A DNA stretch of 64,000 nt, taken from NCBI RefSeq assembly GCF_007994075.1, contig NZ_VIWU01000001.1, positions 6,572,001-6,636,000 on the forward strand. The letters run 5' to 3'. Positions 33,950-43,041 of the stretch are shown here, in pieces. The stretch comes from Pseudonocardia hierapolitana. Its GTDB lineage: Bacteria > Actinomycetota > Actinomycetes > Mycobacteriales > Pseudonocardiaceae. The notes beneath the pieces are model-generated. The model was not told the DNA's origin, did not search any database, and was given only the letters and a program-made list of their open reading frames with translations. The position numbers were made by a program, and so were the translations under genes. Position 1 is the stretch's first letter. Every line of letters begins with the position of its first letter.

Positions 33950-35293
33950 ATGACCAGTCACAGCGGCTCGCCGGTCGTTCCGGCGCCGAGCCCAGGCATG
34001 TACCGCAGGGTCGCGCTCGCGAGCGCGGTCGGCACGAGCATCGAGTGGTACGACTACCACGTCTACAGCGTGGCGTCGGCGCTCGTGATCGGGCGGCTGT
34101 TCTTCACGGAGATGGACCCGTTCACCGCCACGCTGGCGGCGTTCGCGACGTTCGCGATCGGGTTCGTCGCCCGCCCGCTGGGCGGTGTGCTCGCAGGCCA
34201 CCTCGGTGACCGCATCGGTCGCAAGCAGGTCATGGTCCTCACGCTCACGATGATGGGTGCGGCGACGACCCTGATCGGCCTGCTGCCGACCTACGCGCAG
34301 GCCGGTGTCTGGGCTCCCGTGCTGCTCGTCGCGCTGCGGCTGCTGCAGGGGCTCTCCGCGGGCGGCGAGTGGGGCGGCGCCGCGCTGATGGCCGTCGAGC
34401 ACGCCCCGGCCGGCCGGCGTGGGGTCTTCGGCAACTTCGTGCAGCTCGGCACCCCGACCGGGATGTTCCTCGCCAACTCGGTGATGCTCCTGCTCGTCGC
34501 GGTGATGCCGCAGGACGCGTTCGAGAGCTGGGGTTGGCGGGTCCCGTTCCTGCTGAGCGTGGTCATGGTCGTGATCGGGTTCGTCATCCGGCGCGCAGTC
34601 GAGGAGAGCCCGTCGTTCCGAGCCGTGCGGGCCGCGGAGCGAACGGCACGGCTGCCGGTGGTCGACGTCGTGCGGCGCTACCCCGGGCGGATCGCACTGG
34701 CCATCGCGTCGTTCGTCGGCAACAACGCCGTCGGCTACCTGTTCCTCGCCTACCTGCCCTCCTACGGCACCGGGACGCTGGGGCTGTCGCGCGGGTTCAT
34801 GCTCGCGGTGCTGCTCGTCGGCTGCGTCTCGTGGTTCGTGTCGATGATCGCGTTCGCCGCGTGGTCGGACCGGATCGGCCGGCACGCGGTCTACCTGCTC
34901 GGCTACGGGTTCATCGCGGTCTGGGCCTTCCCGTTCTTCGCCCTGATGCAGACCGGGGAACCCGTGCTCGTGGTCGTCGCCGTCGTGGTGCTCACCCTCG
35001 GCCTCGCCGCGACCTACGGGCCGCAGGCGGCCCTGTTCGCCGAGCTCTTCCCGCCCGAGGTGCGCACCAGCGGCGCCTCCCTGTCCTACGCCCTCGGAGC
35101 GGCGCTGTCCGGCGGCATCGCGCCGCTCGTCGCCACCGCGCTGCAGGGCTGGACCGGAACCGTCTACTCGGTGAGCGTGTTCATGATCGGCTTCGCTGCC
35201 ATCTCCAGCGCCGCGATCCTGGCCCTGCGGCGCATCCCGTCCAGCTTCGAGACCCCTGTCACCACGAACCCCGAAGGAGCCATCGCTCGATGA
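33950..35293 (+). CDS. MFS transporter, MHS family
   Basis: 447 residues, 12 membrane helices. MHS marks: SAVGTSIEWYDYHVYS, FVARPLGGVLAGHLGDRIGRKQVM, GLSAGGEWGGAALMAVEHAP and ATYGPQAALFAELFPPEVRTSGASL. GGGAGAAGG precedes the ATG. Its stop overlaps the next start (ATGA), so it is coupled to the carboxymuconolactone-decarboxylase-like gene. It probably imports an aromatic acid or lactone used by the downstream enzymes. Confidence 0.9.
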   Translation: MTSHSGSPVVPAPSPGMYRRVALASAVGTSIEWYDYHVYSVASALVIGRLFFTEMDPFTATLAAFATFAIGFVARPLGGVLAGHLGDRIGRKQVMVLTLTMMGAATTLIGLLPTYAQAGVWAPVLLVALRLLQGLSAGGEWGGAALMAVEHAPAGRRGVFGNFVQLGTPTGMFLANSVMLLLVAVMPQDAFESWGWRVPFLLSVVMVVIGFVIRRAVEESPSFRAVRAAERTARLPVVDVVRRYPGRIALAIASFVGNNAVGYLFLAYLPSYGTGTLGLSRGFMLAVLLVGCVSWFVSMIAFAAWSDRIGRHAVYLLGYGFIAVWAFPFFALMQTGEPVLVVVAVVVLTLGLAATYGPQAALFAELFPPEVRTSGASLSYALGAALSGGIAPLVATALQGWTGTVYSVSVFMIGFAAISSAAILALRRIPSSFETPVTTNPEGAIAR

Positions 35294-35685
35294 TCCACGA
35301 CGAGCTGTACGACCTCGGCCTGGAGCTGCGCCGCGACATGTTCGGCCCCGCAGGCGCCGACGAGCAGGTCGGCTCGACCGACGAGTGGGACGACAAGCTG
35401 CAGGACCTCGTCACCCGACACATCTTCGGCGACATCTGGCAGCGTCCCGGCCTGGACCGCAGGACCCGCAGCCTCGTGACGCTCGCGATGCTGGTCGCCA
35501 CGAACCGCTCGCACGAAGTCGGCATCCACCTGCGCGGAGCGCTGTCGAACGGCGTCACGCCCGAGGAGCTGCGCGAGCTCATGCTGCACGCCTCGGTCTA
35601 CTGCGGGATCCCGGCCGCCGTCGACGGGCTCCGGGCGGCGCGGGCCGCAGTCGAGGAGCGGACGACGGTGGGAGGGCAGGCGTGA
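35290..35685 (+). CDS. Carboxymuconolactone decarboxylase family protein (PcaC-like)
   Basis: 131 residues, a full-length CMD-domain protein. Visible family segments are FGDIWQRPGLDRRTRSLVTLAMLVATNRSHEVGIHLRGALSNGVTPEELRELMLHASVYCGIPAAVDG. In PcaC the domain decarboxylates 4-carboxymuconolactone in the beta-ketoadipate route; alkylhydroperoxidase relatives carry a CxxC pair, which is absent here. No pcaB or pcaD is nearby, so the substrate may be another lactone or muconate derivative. Start and stop overlap both neighbours (ATGA and GTGA). Confidence 0.85.
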   Translation: MIHDELYDLGLELRRDMFGPAGADEQVGSTDEWDDKLQDLVTRHIFGDIWQRPGLDRRTRSLVTLAMLVATNRSHEVGIHLRGALSNGVTPEELRELMLHASVYCGIPAAVDGLRAARAAVEERTTVGGQA

Positions 35686-36578
35686 CGGGCGAGGCCGGTG
35701 GGGAGGTCGGGTTCATCGGGCTCGGGCGGATGGGCGCCCCGATGGCGCGCAACGTCGCCGCTGCCGGGTTCTCCCTGGTGCTGCGCGACGAGTCGGCCGA
35801 GGTCGAGGAGCGGCTGGCGGCCGAGACCGGGGGGCGGGTCGCGCGCACGCCCGCGGACCTGGCGGGGTGCGGCGTGGTCGTGACCATGTTGCCGACGTCG
35901 GCGATCGTGGCGAAGGCGCTTCTGGAGTGGGAGGGCGGGGTGCCGCAGCACCTCCCTGCCGGCGCCGTCGTCGTCGACATGAGCTCGTCGGTGCCCCAGG
36001 AGACGGTGGCCCTCGGCGCCCGGCTTGCCGAGCACGGCGTGGCGCTCGTCGATGCACCGGTCTCGGGCGGTGTGCCCGGGGCCGTCGCCGGCACCTTGTC
36101 GATCATGATGGGCGCGGACGACCCGGCGGCCGCCGAGTGCGCGCAGCCGGTCGTCGACGCGATGAGCGCCCGCACCCACCGCACCGGCGGCCTCGGCACC
36201 GGGCACGCGGTGAAGGCGCTCAACAACTTCGTCGCGGCGTCCACGTTCGTGGCGTGCGGCGAGGCGCTCGTCGCGGCGGAGCGGTTCGGGCTGGACCCCG
36301 CGGTCCTCGTCGATGTGCTCAACACCTCCACCGGACGCAGCTTCGTCAGCAGTGAGGTGCTGGGCGAGCACGTCGTCGGCGGCCGGTACGCCTCGGGGTT
36401 CTCGCTGCCGCTCATGACGAAGGACGTGGGCATCGCCGTGGACCTGTTGCGGGGGACCGCGACCGCGGCCGGCGCGGGCGAGCGGGTGTACGGGGCGCTG
36501 CACGATGCGCTCGAGCACCTGGGCGACGTCGACCACACGCGCGCCGTGCAGTACTGGTCCTCGGTCGGGCGCCCCTGA
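35682..36578 (+). CDS. NAD(P)-dependent beta-hydroxyacid dehydrogenase (3-hydroxyisobutyrate dehydrogenase family)
   Basis: 298 residues. The N-terminal dinucleotide motif is VGFIGLGRMGAPMARNVAAAG. DAPVSGGVPGAVAGTLSIMMG is the family substrate-loop signature. The catalytic Lys lies in GHAVKALNNFVAAS, and the C-terminal helical domain ends with the KDVGIAVDLL segment. Enzymes of this family oxidise 3-hydroxyisobutyrate, tartronate semialdehyde or related beta-hydroxyacids. The GTG start at 35682 overlaps the preceding stop. It is the last gene of the coupled transporter-CMD-dehydrogenase operon. Confidence 0.88.
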   Translation: MTGEAGGEVGFIGLGRMGAPMARNVAAAGFSLVLRDESAEVEERLAAETGGRVARTPADLAGCGVVVTMLPTSAIVAKALLEWEGGVPQHLPAGAVVVDMSSSVPQETVALGARLAEHGVALVDAPVSGGVPGAVAGTLSIMMGADDPAAAECAQPVVDAMSARTHRTGGLGTGHAVKALNNFVAASTFVACGEALVAAERFGLDPAVLVDVLNTSTGRSFVSSEVLGEHVVGGRYASGFSLPLMTKDVGIAVDLLRGTATAAGAGERVYGALHDALEHLGDVDHTRAVQYWSSVGRP

Positions 36579-36591
36579 CCCTCGGTTCGCC

Positions 36592-37530
36592 TCACCGCAG
36601 GCCGAGCGCCTGGCGCCGCATCCGCGGGTCGAGGTCGCGGGCGTGCTCGGTGGCGAAGGCGACCATCGCGGCGGCCCGGTCCGACAGCCGCACCCCCCGC
36701 GGCCAGATCATCCGCACGCCACCGCTCGGGCTGGCGGGCGTGATCTCCCGGACGACCACCGGCAGGCCCTCGTACGTGCGGTCCACGGCGGGCCGCTGGA
36801 TGAGGATGGCGTAGCCGAACCCCCTGGCCACCAGCGAGCGGGTGAGCTCGAAGTCGGACGTGCGCCGGGCGATCCGCGGGGTGACCCCGGCGCGCTCGAA
36901 CAGCAGGAGCGTGTGCTGCGCCGCCGGGGGGATGTCGAGGAGGATCTGCGGCTCGTCCGCGAGCGCGTCCAGCGGCACGACCTCCCGCGCGGCCAGCGGG
37001 TGGCCGTCGGGCAGCAGGACGTAGGCGGGTGTCCGGTACAGCAGCACCGACTCCAGCCCGTCGGGCAGCGCGATGTCGTACCCGATCGCGAGGTCCAGCG
37101 CCCCGGCGAGGAGCCGCTGCGGGAGCTCCGCCTGGCTGCCCGTGACGACGGTGAGCTCGACCTTCGGGTGGTGCGTGGCGATCCACTCCATCAGCATCGG
37201 GACGATCGTCGGCGCGATGGTGACGTAGCAGCCGAGCACCAGCGGGCCGGCGAGCTCCGTCCCGCCGCTGGCCGCCGCGAGCTCGAGCTCGTCGGCGTCG
37301 CGCAGCAGCGTCCGCGCGCGCTCGTGCAGGAAGGCGCCGGTCGGTGTCAGCGCCACCCCGTGCGCCTTGCGGCGCACCATGAGCTGGGTGCGCAGGACGC
37401 GCTCCAGGTCGGTCATCGCGGAGGCGACGGCGGTCGGCGTGACGTGCAGCGTCGCCGCGGCACCGGAGATCGATCCGGCCTCGGCGACCGCCACGAAGTA
37501 CGCGAGCTGCCGCAGGGTGTACGCCGCCAT
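36592..37530 (-). CDS. LysR-family transcriptional regulator
   Basis: 312 residues. The HTH is LRQLAYFVAVAEAGSISGAAATLHVTPTAVASAMTDLERVL. The effector domain carries GPLVLGCYVTIAPTIVPMLMEWI and LDLAIGYDIALP. ATG 37530 has AAGGAAGG upstream. The same frame runs far upstream through the P450 gene, but that part is antisense shadow. It is divergent from the P450/ferredoxin operon across 108 bases and is its probable regulator. Confidence 0.9.
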   Translation of the reverse strand: MAAYTLRQLAYFVAVAEAGSISGAAATLHVTPTAVASAMTDLERVLRTQLMVRRKAHGVALTPTGAFLHERARTLLRDADELELAAASGGTELAGPLVLGCYVTIAPTIVPMLMEWIATHHPKVELTVVTGSQAELPQRLLAGALDLAIGYDIALPDGLESVLLYRTPAYVLLPDGHPLAAREVVPLDALADEPQILLDIPPAAQHTLLLFERAGVTPRIARRTSDFELTRSLVARGFGYAILIQRPAVDRTYEGLPVVVREITPASPSGGVRMIWPRGVRLSDRAAAMVAFATEHARDLDPRMRRQALGLR

Positions 37531-37638
37531 ACCGAACCCTTCCTTTGCTCCAAGCGAGCTTATTTGAACTTTACCTGTGGAGGTGGCCCTGCCCACACTC
37601 GTCAGCGACTCGGAGCGGAGTGGAAGGGCGGCTCGACG
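37531..37638. promoter_or_regulatory. Divergent LysR/P450 promoter region
   Basis: This 108-base gap contains an AT-rich island near 37548-37572 (GAGCTTATTTGAACTTTACC) that stands out from the GC-rich surroundings. A small dyad, AAGCGAGCTT, lies at its left edge. It is a likely site for LysR binding and the two promoters. Confidence 0.4.
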
Positions 37639-38829
37639 ATGACCGTGGAAGTGACGGGGGCCAGGCCGATCCCGGCGGCGGACCGGGTGACGATCCCGGA
37701 CCTGTACGCCGACCCCTACCCGATCTACCAGCGGCTGCGGAGCACCGCCCCGATCCACTGGGTCCCTGCCGTGAACCGGTACCTGGTGATCGGCTACGAG
37801 GCCTGCCACACGGTCGAGCTGGACCAGGAGCGGTTCTCGGCCGACGAGACCGGGTCGCTGATGAAGCGGTCGATGGGGCACAGCATGCTCCGCAAGGACG
37901 ACCCCGAGCACGACGTGGAACGCAAGGCCTACGGCGGCGTCCTGCGGCCCAAGGCGATCAAGCAGCACTGGCGTGCGGTGTTCGAGCGCAGCTTTGCGAC
38001 GTACCTCGCCCGGCTGAAGGACGCAGGTCCGGGCGCGGACCTGGTGTCGGAGTTCGCGGCGCCGTACGCGGCGGAGAACCTGCGCGTCGTCCTCGGTTTC
38101 CGCAACGCAGGCCAGGAGGACATGCAGCGCTGGTCGCAGACCCTCATCGACGGCACCGGCAACTACGCCGACGACCCGGACGTCTGGGCGCTGGCGGAGC
38201 GGTCGTCCGCCGAGGTCGATGCCGCGATCGACGAGATGCTGCCCGTCCTGCGGGCCGACCCGGACGCGAGCCTGCTGGCGCAGCTGGCCGGCACCCCGAT
38301 GCCGCTCGAGTCGCTGCGCGCGAACCTGAAGATGACCATCGGCGGCGGGCTGAACGAGCCCCGCGACGCGATCGCGACGACGACCTGGGCGCTGCTGTCG
38401 CACCCCGACCAGCTCGCGAGCGTGCTCGCAGGGCAGCGCTGGTCGGACGCCTTCGAGGAGTCGATCCGCTGGGTCGCGCCGATCAGCATGTATCCCCGCG
38501 AGGCCACCCGGGACACCGAGCTCGCCGGCATGGCGGTGCCGCGCGGCGCGCGTCTCGGCGTGGTCGTCGGCGCCGCCAACCGCGACCCCGCGGTCTTCAC
38601 CGACCCGGAGTCCTACGACATCGACCGCCCCAAGAAGCCCCATCTCGCGTTCGGCGGCGGCAACCACTTCTGCGCGGGCGCGTGGATCGCCAGGGCGTCG
38701 GTGGTGGCCGTCGCGCTGCCGCGGCTGTTCGCCGAGCTCCCGGGGCTGCGCCTCGATCCTGCCCGCCCGGCGGTGGTGGGCGGCTGGGTGTTCCGCGGCG
38801 TGACCGACCTGCCCGTGCTGTGGGGCTGA
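37639..38829 (+). CDS. Cytochrome P450, GcoA-like I-helix type
   Basis: 396 residues. Haem-ligand loop FGGGNHFCAGAW with Cys345; ExxR in EESIRWVAPI; DPEHDVERKAY in the C-helix region. In the I-helix the usual AGxxT/E-T oxygen-activation motif is replaced by GGGLNEPRD (235-243). A similar x-x-EP pattern occurs in the guaiacol O-demethylase GcoA as I recall it, together with the C-terminal GGWVFRGVTDLPVLW, which matches GcoA's WGFRGPTSL segment. This suggests O-dealkylation of a small methoxy-aromatic. It begins a cluster with its own ferredoxin and ferredoxin reductase. I chose ATG 37639, which gives the normal P450 length; the ribosome site is weak. Confidence 0.88.
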   Translation: MTVEVTGARPIPAADRVTIPDLYADPYPIYQRLRSTAPIHWVPAVNRYLVIGYEACHTVELDQERFSADETGSLMKRSMGHSMLRKDDPEHDVERKAYGGVLRPKAIKQHWRAVFERSFATYLARLKDAGPGADLVSEFAAPYAAENLRVVLGFRNAGQEDMQRWSQTLIDGTGNYADDPDVWALAERSSAEVDAAIDEMLPVLRADPDASLLAQLAGTPMPLESLRANLKMTIGGGLNEPRDAIATTTWALLSHPDQLASVLAGQRWSDAFEESIRWVAPISMYPREATRDTELAGMAVPRGARLGVVVGAANRDPAVFTDPESYDIDRPKKPHLAFGGGNHFCAGAWIARASVVAVALPRLFAELPGLRLDPARPAVVGGWVFRGVTDLPVLWG

Positions 38830-38852
38830 CCGTTCTTCCAGGAGAGTGCTGC

Positions 38853-39182
38853 ATGCCCAAGGTGATCTTCCATCGCGACGGGGGAGCGACCGACGTCGTC
38901 GACGTCGACGCCGGCTCGAACGTCATGCGCGCGGCCGTGCAGAACGGCGTCGACGGCATCGTCGGTGAGTGCGGGGGACAGGCCATGTGCGCCACCTGCC
39001 ACGTGTACGTGCGCGAGCCCCACCTCGACGCGCTGCCCGCGATCAGCGAGGACGAGGAGGAGATGCTCGAGTGCACGGCCGCGCCGCGCGACGAACGGCG
39101 CAGCAGGCTCGGTTGCCAGCTGACGCTCGGCGCCGGTGGCCTCGAGGAGGTCGAGGTCGATGTGCCCGCGACCCAGATCTGA
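38853..39182 (+). CDS. 2Fe-2S ferredoxin (putidaredoxin/rhodocoxin type)
   Basis: 109 residues. Cluster ligands are Cys40, Cys46, Cys49 and Cys88 (C-x5-C-x2-C-x38-C) in GECGGQAMCATCHVYV and RSRLGCQL, the adrenodoxin/putidaredoxin pattern. It carries electrons one at a time from the adjacent reductase to the flanking P450s. An AGGAGAG ribosome site precedes the ATG. Its 3' end overlaps the reductase start by 23 bases. The order P450-ferredoxin-reductase-P450 indicates a class I chain serving two P450s. Confidence 0.93.
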   Translation: MPKVIFHRDGGATDVVDVDAGSNVMRAAVQNGVDGIVGECGGQAMCATCHVYVREPHLDALPAISEDEEEMLECTAAPRDERRSRLGCQLTLGAGGLEEVEVDVPATQI

Positions 39183-40410
39183 GCGGGTCGTCGTCATCGG
39201 CGCCGGGCACGCGGGCGTGCAGGCCGCCGACGCCCTCCGCGCCGGCGGCCATGACGGGCCGATCACCCTGGTCGGCGGCGAGCCCGTGCTGCCCTACCAG
39301 CGGCCACCGCTGTCGAAGGAGCACCTGGCGCCCGGTGGGACGCCCGTGCCGCTGCCGTTGCGGGCCGAGCGGTTCTTCGCCGACCGCCGGATCGACCTGC
39401 GCACCGGGGTGACCGCGACCGCGCTGGACCGCACATCCCGCACCGTCCTGCTCGACGACGGTGCCGCCCTGCCCTACGACGTCCTCGTGCTCGCCACCGG
39501 GGCGGCGAACCGCGTGCCCGCGGTTCCCGGGGCGGACCTGGCCGGGATCCACGCCCTGCGCACCCTCGGCGACGCCCAGGCTCTGCGGGCCGGGCTGTCG
39601 CGGGCGCGCTCCGTGCTCGTGGTCGGCGCCGGCTTCGTGGGGCTCGAGGTCGCGGCGGCCGCCCGCGCGCACGGGCCGGCCGTGACGGTCCTCGAGGCCG
39701 CGGACCGGCCGCTGGCCCGGGCTCTGTCCCGGGAGGCGGCCGGCCACGTCGCCGAGGTGCACCGGCGGGCGGGCACCGACCTGCGGCTGGGCGAGGCCGT
39801 CGCGGCGTTCACCGGTCGCCGGGGGCGCGTGACCGGCGCGGTGAGCAGCGCGGGCACCGAGTACCGGGCGGACCTCGTGCTGGTCGGGACCGGGGTGGCA
39901 CCGCGCACCGCGCTCGCCGCCGCGGCGGGGCTGCCGGTGGTCGACGGGATCGTCGTCGACGAGTGCCTGCGCACACCCGACCCGGCGATCTACGCGGTGG
40001 GCGACTGCGCGAGCCACCCGAGCGTCCACACCGGCACCCGGATCCGGCTCGAGTCGGTGCAGAACGCGACCGATCAGGGCAGGCACGTCGCCGCCGCGAT
40101 CCTCGGCGGCGCCCGCCCCTACACCGGCGTGCCGTGGTTCTGGAGCCATCAGGGCGCGCTGAAGCTGCAGATCGCCGGGGTGCGCCTGCCGGGCGACGAG
40201 AACGTCCTCTGCGGTGATCCCGCCACCGGCCGGTTCTCCGTCTGCCGCTTCCGCGACGGGCGGCTCGTCGTCGTCGAGTCGCTCAACCGGCCGGCCGACC
40301 ACATGGCTGCGCGACGACTCCTCGCGGCAGGGCGCTCGCCGGAACCCGGGCGGCTCCGCGATCCGGCGTTCTGCCTGAAGGAGTTCGCCCGGGAGCCGGC
40401 CGTGGCCTGA
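39160..40410 (+). CDS. FAD-dependent ferredoxin reductase (rhodocoxin/putidaredoxin reductase type)
   Basis: 416 residues. FAD motif VVVIGAGHAGVQAADALR, then PYQRPPLSKEHL (typical of class I P450 reductases), NAD motif VLVVGAGFVGLEVAAAA, and the second FAD motif IYAVGDCASHP. The C-terminal ESVQNATDQGRHVAAAIL and VPWFWSHQGALKLQIAG are strong family signatures. I chose ATG 39160 because GAGGAGGTCGAGG lies upstream; ATG 39136 is less likely. It transfers NADH electrons to the adjacent ferredoxin. Confidence 0.93.
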   Translation: MCPRPRSERVVVIGAGHAGVQAADALRAGGHDGPITLVGGEPVLPYQRPPLSKEHLAPGGTPVPLPLRAERFFADRRIDLRTGVTATALDRTSRTVLLDDGAALPYDVLVLATGAANRVPAVPGADLAGIHALRTLGDAQALRAGLSRARSVLVVGAGFVGLEVAAAARAHGPAVTVLEAADRPLARALSREAAGHVAEVHRRAGTDLRLGEAVAAFTGRRGRVTGAVSSAGTEYRADLVLVGTGVAPRTALAAAAGLPVVDGIVVDECLRTPDPAIYAVGDCASHPSVHTGTRIRLESVQNATDQGRHVAAAILGGARPYTGVPWFWSHQGALKLQIAGVRLPGDENVLCGDPATGRFSVCRFRDGRLVVVESLNRPADHMAARRLLAAGRSPEPGRLRDPAFCLKEFAREPAVA

Positions 40411-40433
40411 CCGAGCCCATCGAAGGAGCCTCC

Positions 40434-41636
40434 ATGACAACGACGTCGACTCCCGCGGTCCCCACCGCCGACTGGGTCGAGCCCGCGGCGATGCCGGCCG
40501 ACCCGTATCCCACCTACCGCCGGCTGCTGGACGAGTCGCCGGTCGCGTGGGTGCCGTCTCTCGGGCGCTACCTCGTCACCTCCTTCGCGGCGTGCCGCGC
40601 CGTCGAGGAGGACCAGGAGACGTTCAGCGCGAACGTGAGCGGCGGCGCCGCCACACTGGCCCGGGCCCTCGGGGCCCGGCCGATGCTGCGCAAGGACGAC
40701 CCCGAGCACGCGGGCGAGCGGCGGGCGGTCAACCCGGTGCTGCGGCCGAAGACCCTGCGCGCGCGGTGGGAGCCGGTGTTCGAGCGCAACGCGCGCACGC
40801 ACCTGGAGGTCCTGCGCCAGCGCGGCCCGGACGACGCCGACCTCGACCGGGACTACGCCGGGCCGGTCGCGGCGCAGAACCTCATCGACCTCCTCGGGCT
40901 GAAGGGCGCCGGGGTCGCGGACATGCAGCGGTGGTCGCACGCGTTCATCGCCGGCACCGGCAACCTGCACGACGACCCCGAGATCTGGCGGCGCTGCGAC
41001 GCCGCGCGCAGCGAGGTCGACGCGCTGCTCGACGAGCTGGTCCCGCACTACCGCGCGCACCCCGACGGCACGATCACCTCGGCGCTGGTCCACGGCGGGC
41101 TCCCGCTCCCGGACGTCGCGGCGAACGTCAAGCTGACGATCTCCGGTGGCATGAACGAGCCGCAGCACGTCGTGACCGGCGCGGTGTGGGCGCTCTCCCG
41201 GCACCCGGACCAGCGCGACCGCGTGCTCGCCGACCCGGCCCTGTGGCCCGCCGTCTTCGAGGAGACCGTGCGCTGGCTCTCGCCCATCGGGATGTACCCG
41301 CGGGAGACGACGCGCCCGGTGGTGCTGCAGGGCGTGCCGCTCCCGGCGGGCGCGCCGATCGGCGTGGTCGTGGCCGCGGCGAACCGGGACGCCACCGTCT
41401 TCGAGCGGCCCGACGCATTCGACATCGCGCGCCCGCGACAGCCACACCTCGGGTTCGGCAGCGGGGTGCACCTGTGCGCCGGGCACTGGGCCGCCCGGAT
41501 GTCCGTCGGCGAGATCGCGGTGCCCCTGCTCCACGCGGACCTGCCCGGCCTGCGCACCGACCCCCGCCGCCCCGAGGCCTGGCACGGCTGGGTCTTCCGC
41601 GGCCTGACCGCCCTCCCCGTCAGCTGGGACGCCTGA
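40434..41636 (+). CDS. Cytochrome P450, GcoA-like I-helix type (second copy)
   Basis: 400 residues, clearly a paralogue of the P450 at 37639. Haem loop FGSGVHLCAGHW with Cys348; ExxR in EETVRWLSPIGMYPRET; shared MLRKDDPEH phrase; I-helix ISGGMNEPQH (GGMNEP at 238-243) in place of AGxxT; C-terminus GWVFRGLTALPVSWDA. GAAGGAGCC precedes the ATG. It lies 23 bases after the ferredoxin reductase, so both P450s probably share one electron chain. Two similar P450s could attack different methoxy positions or successive steps. Confidence 0.9.
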   Translation: MTTTSTPAVPTADWVEPAAMPADPYPTYRRLLDESPVAWVPSLGRYLVTSFAACRAVEEDQETFSANVSGGAATLARALGARPMLRKDDPEHAGERRAVNPVLRPKTLRARWEPVFERNARTHLEVLRQRGPDDADLDRDYAGPVAAQNLIDLLGLKGAGVADMQRWSHAFIAGTGNLHDDPEIWRRCDAARSEVDALLDELVPHYRAHPDGTITSALVHGGLPLPDVAANVKLTISGGMNEPQHVVTGAVWALSRHPDQRDRVLADPALWPAVFEETVRWLSPIGMYPRETTRPVVLQGVPLPAGAPIGVVVAAANRDATVFERPDAFDIARPRQPHLGFGSGVHLCAGHWAARMSVGEIAVPLLHADLPGLRTDPRRPEAWHGWVFRGLTALPVSWDA

Positions 41637-41658
41637 CCCACCCACCCGAGGAACCGAC

Positions 41659-43041
41659 ATGACCAGTGCACCCGCGCCTGCCCGCACCGCGGCGGCCACC
41701 CAGCGGCGCGTCGCCGTGGCGACCGTCGTCGGCACGACGATCGAGTGGTACGACTTCTTCATCTACGGCACGGCCGCGGGCCTCGTCTTCTCCCAGCTGT
41801 TCTTCGCCCCGGCCGGCGCGGAGATCGGGCTGCTGCTGTCGTTCGCGACCGTCGGGATCAGCTTCGTCTTCCGCCCGCTCGGCGCCTTCCTGGCCGGGCA
41901 CTTCGGCGACCGGATCGGGCGCCGCGCGATGCTCGTGCTCACGCTGCTGCTCATGGGCGGCGCGACCAGCCTCATCGGGTTGCTGCCCACCTACGAGACG
42001 GCGGGCGTCCTCGCGCCCGTCCTGCTGCTCGTCCTGCGGATCCTGCAGGGCGTCTCGGCGGGCGGGGAGTGGGGTGGCGCCGTGCTGATGGCCGTCGAGC
42101 ACGCCCCGCGCGACCGCAGGGGCCGCGCCGGGGCGTTCCCGCAGCTCGGCGTGCCGCTGGGCATGCTGCTCGCCTCCGGCGTCACCGCGCTGATGACGGG
42201 CGTGGTCTCTCCGGGCCCCGCGTTCCTGGAGTGGGGCTGGCGGGTGCCGTTCCTGCTCAGCGTCGTGCTGATCGGTGTGGGCTACGTCGTGCGCCGCTCG
42301 GTGGACGAGAGTCCGGTCTTCGCCGAGATGGCGGAGAAGAAGCAGCGGACGAAGGTGCCCGTCGTGGAGCTGTTCCGCAGGCACCGGCTCCTGGTCGTGC
42401 TCGCGGCCCTCGTCTTCGCGGGCAACAACGCGGCCGGGTACATGACGACGGGCGGCTTCATCACCAGCTACGCCACGAACCCCGACGGGCCCGTCGGCCT
42501 CGGCCGCACCCCGGTGCTGCTGGCGATCACCGGTGCCGCGGCCCTGTGGGTGCTCACCACCTACCTGTCCGGGTACCTCGCCGACCGCATCGGCCGCAAG
42601 CGGACCTACCTCATCGGCTACGGCAGCCTGATCGTGACCGTCTTCCCGATGTTCCTGCTGGTCGACTCGGGCGATGCCGGGCTGCTGTTCCTCGGCCTTG
42701 CCCTGTTCACGTTCGGGCTCGGCCTGGCCTACGGCCCGCAGGCCGCGTGGTACTCGGAGATCTTCCCCGCGTCGGTGCGCTTCTCCGGCGTGGCGATCTC
42801 GTACGCGCTCGGCGCCGTCCTCGGCGGTGCGTTCGCACCGACCATCGCCACGGCGCTCGTGCAGGCGACCGGGAGCGTCCACGCGGTGGGGGTGTACCTG
42901 CTCGGCATGTTCGTGCTCGCGGTCGCGGCCAACGCGCTCCTGCGGGACCGGACCGGAATCGACCTCGGCGTGGAGAACCAGGCCGAGCAGGAGGGCGGCG
43001 CGACGGTGCTCGACCCGCGCCGGGTCCCGCAGCGGAGCTGA
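41659..43041 (+). CDS. MFS transporter, MHS family
   Basis: 460 residues, 12 helices. MHS marks are VVGTTIEWYDFFIYG, FVFRPLGAFLAGHFGDRIGRRAML, GVSAGGEWGGAVLMAVEHAP and LAYGPQAAWYSEIFPASVRFSG. GAGGAACCGAC precedes the ATG, 22 bases after the second P450. It ends the P450 transcription unit and probably imports the aromatic acid the P450s attack. Confidence 0.9.
   Translation: MTSAPAPARTAAATQRRVAVATVVGTTIEWYDFFIYGTAAGLVFSQLFFAPAGAEIGLLLSFATVGISFVFRPLGAFLAGHFGDRIGRRAMLVLTLLLMGGATSLIGLLPTYETAGVLAPVLLLVLRILQGVSAGGEWGGAVLMAVEHAPRDRRGRAGAFPQLGVPLGMLLASGVTALMTGVVSPGPAFLEWGWRVPFLLSVVLIGVGYVVRRSVDESPVFAEMAEKKQRTKVPVVELFRRHRLLVVLAALVFAGNNAAGYMTTGGFITSYATNPDGPVGLGRTPVLLAITGAAALWVLTTYLSGYLADRIGRKRTYLIGYGSLIVTVFPMFLLVDSGDAGLLFLGLALFTFGLGLAYGPQAAWYSEIFPASVRFSGVAISYALGAVLGGAFAPTIATALVQATGSVHAVGVYLLGMFVLAVAANALLRDRTGIDLGVENQAEQEGGATVLDPRRVPQRS

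Noticed and set aside
36592..38667. LysR gene extended to 691 codons upstream
   Set aside because: The extension is antisense to the P450 gene; ATG 37530 with a good ribosome site gives the normal LysR length.
39136..39159. Earlier ATG for the ferredoxin reductase
   Set aside because: It adds a basic non-homologous octapeptide and lacks a ribosome site as good as the GAGGAGG before 39160.
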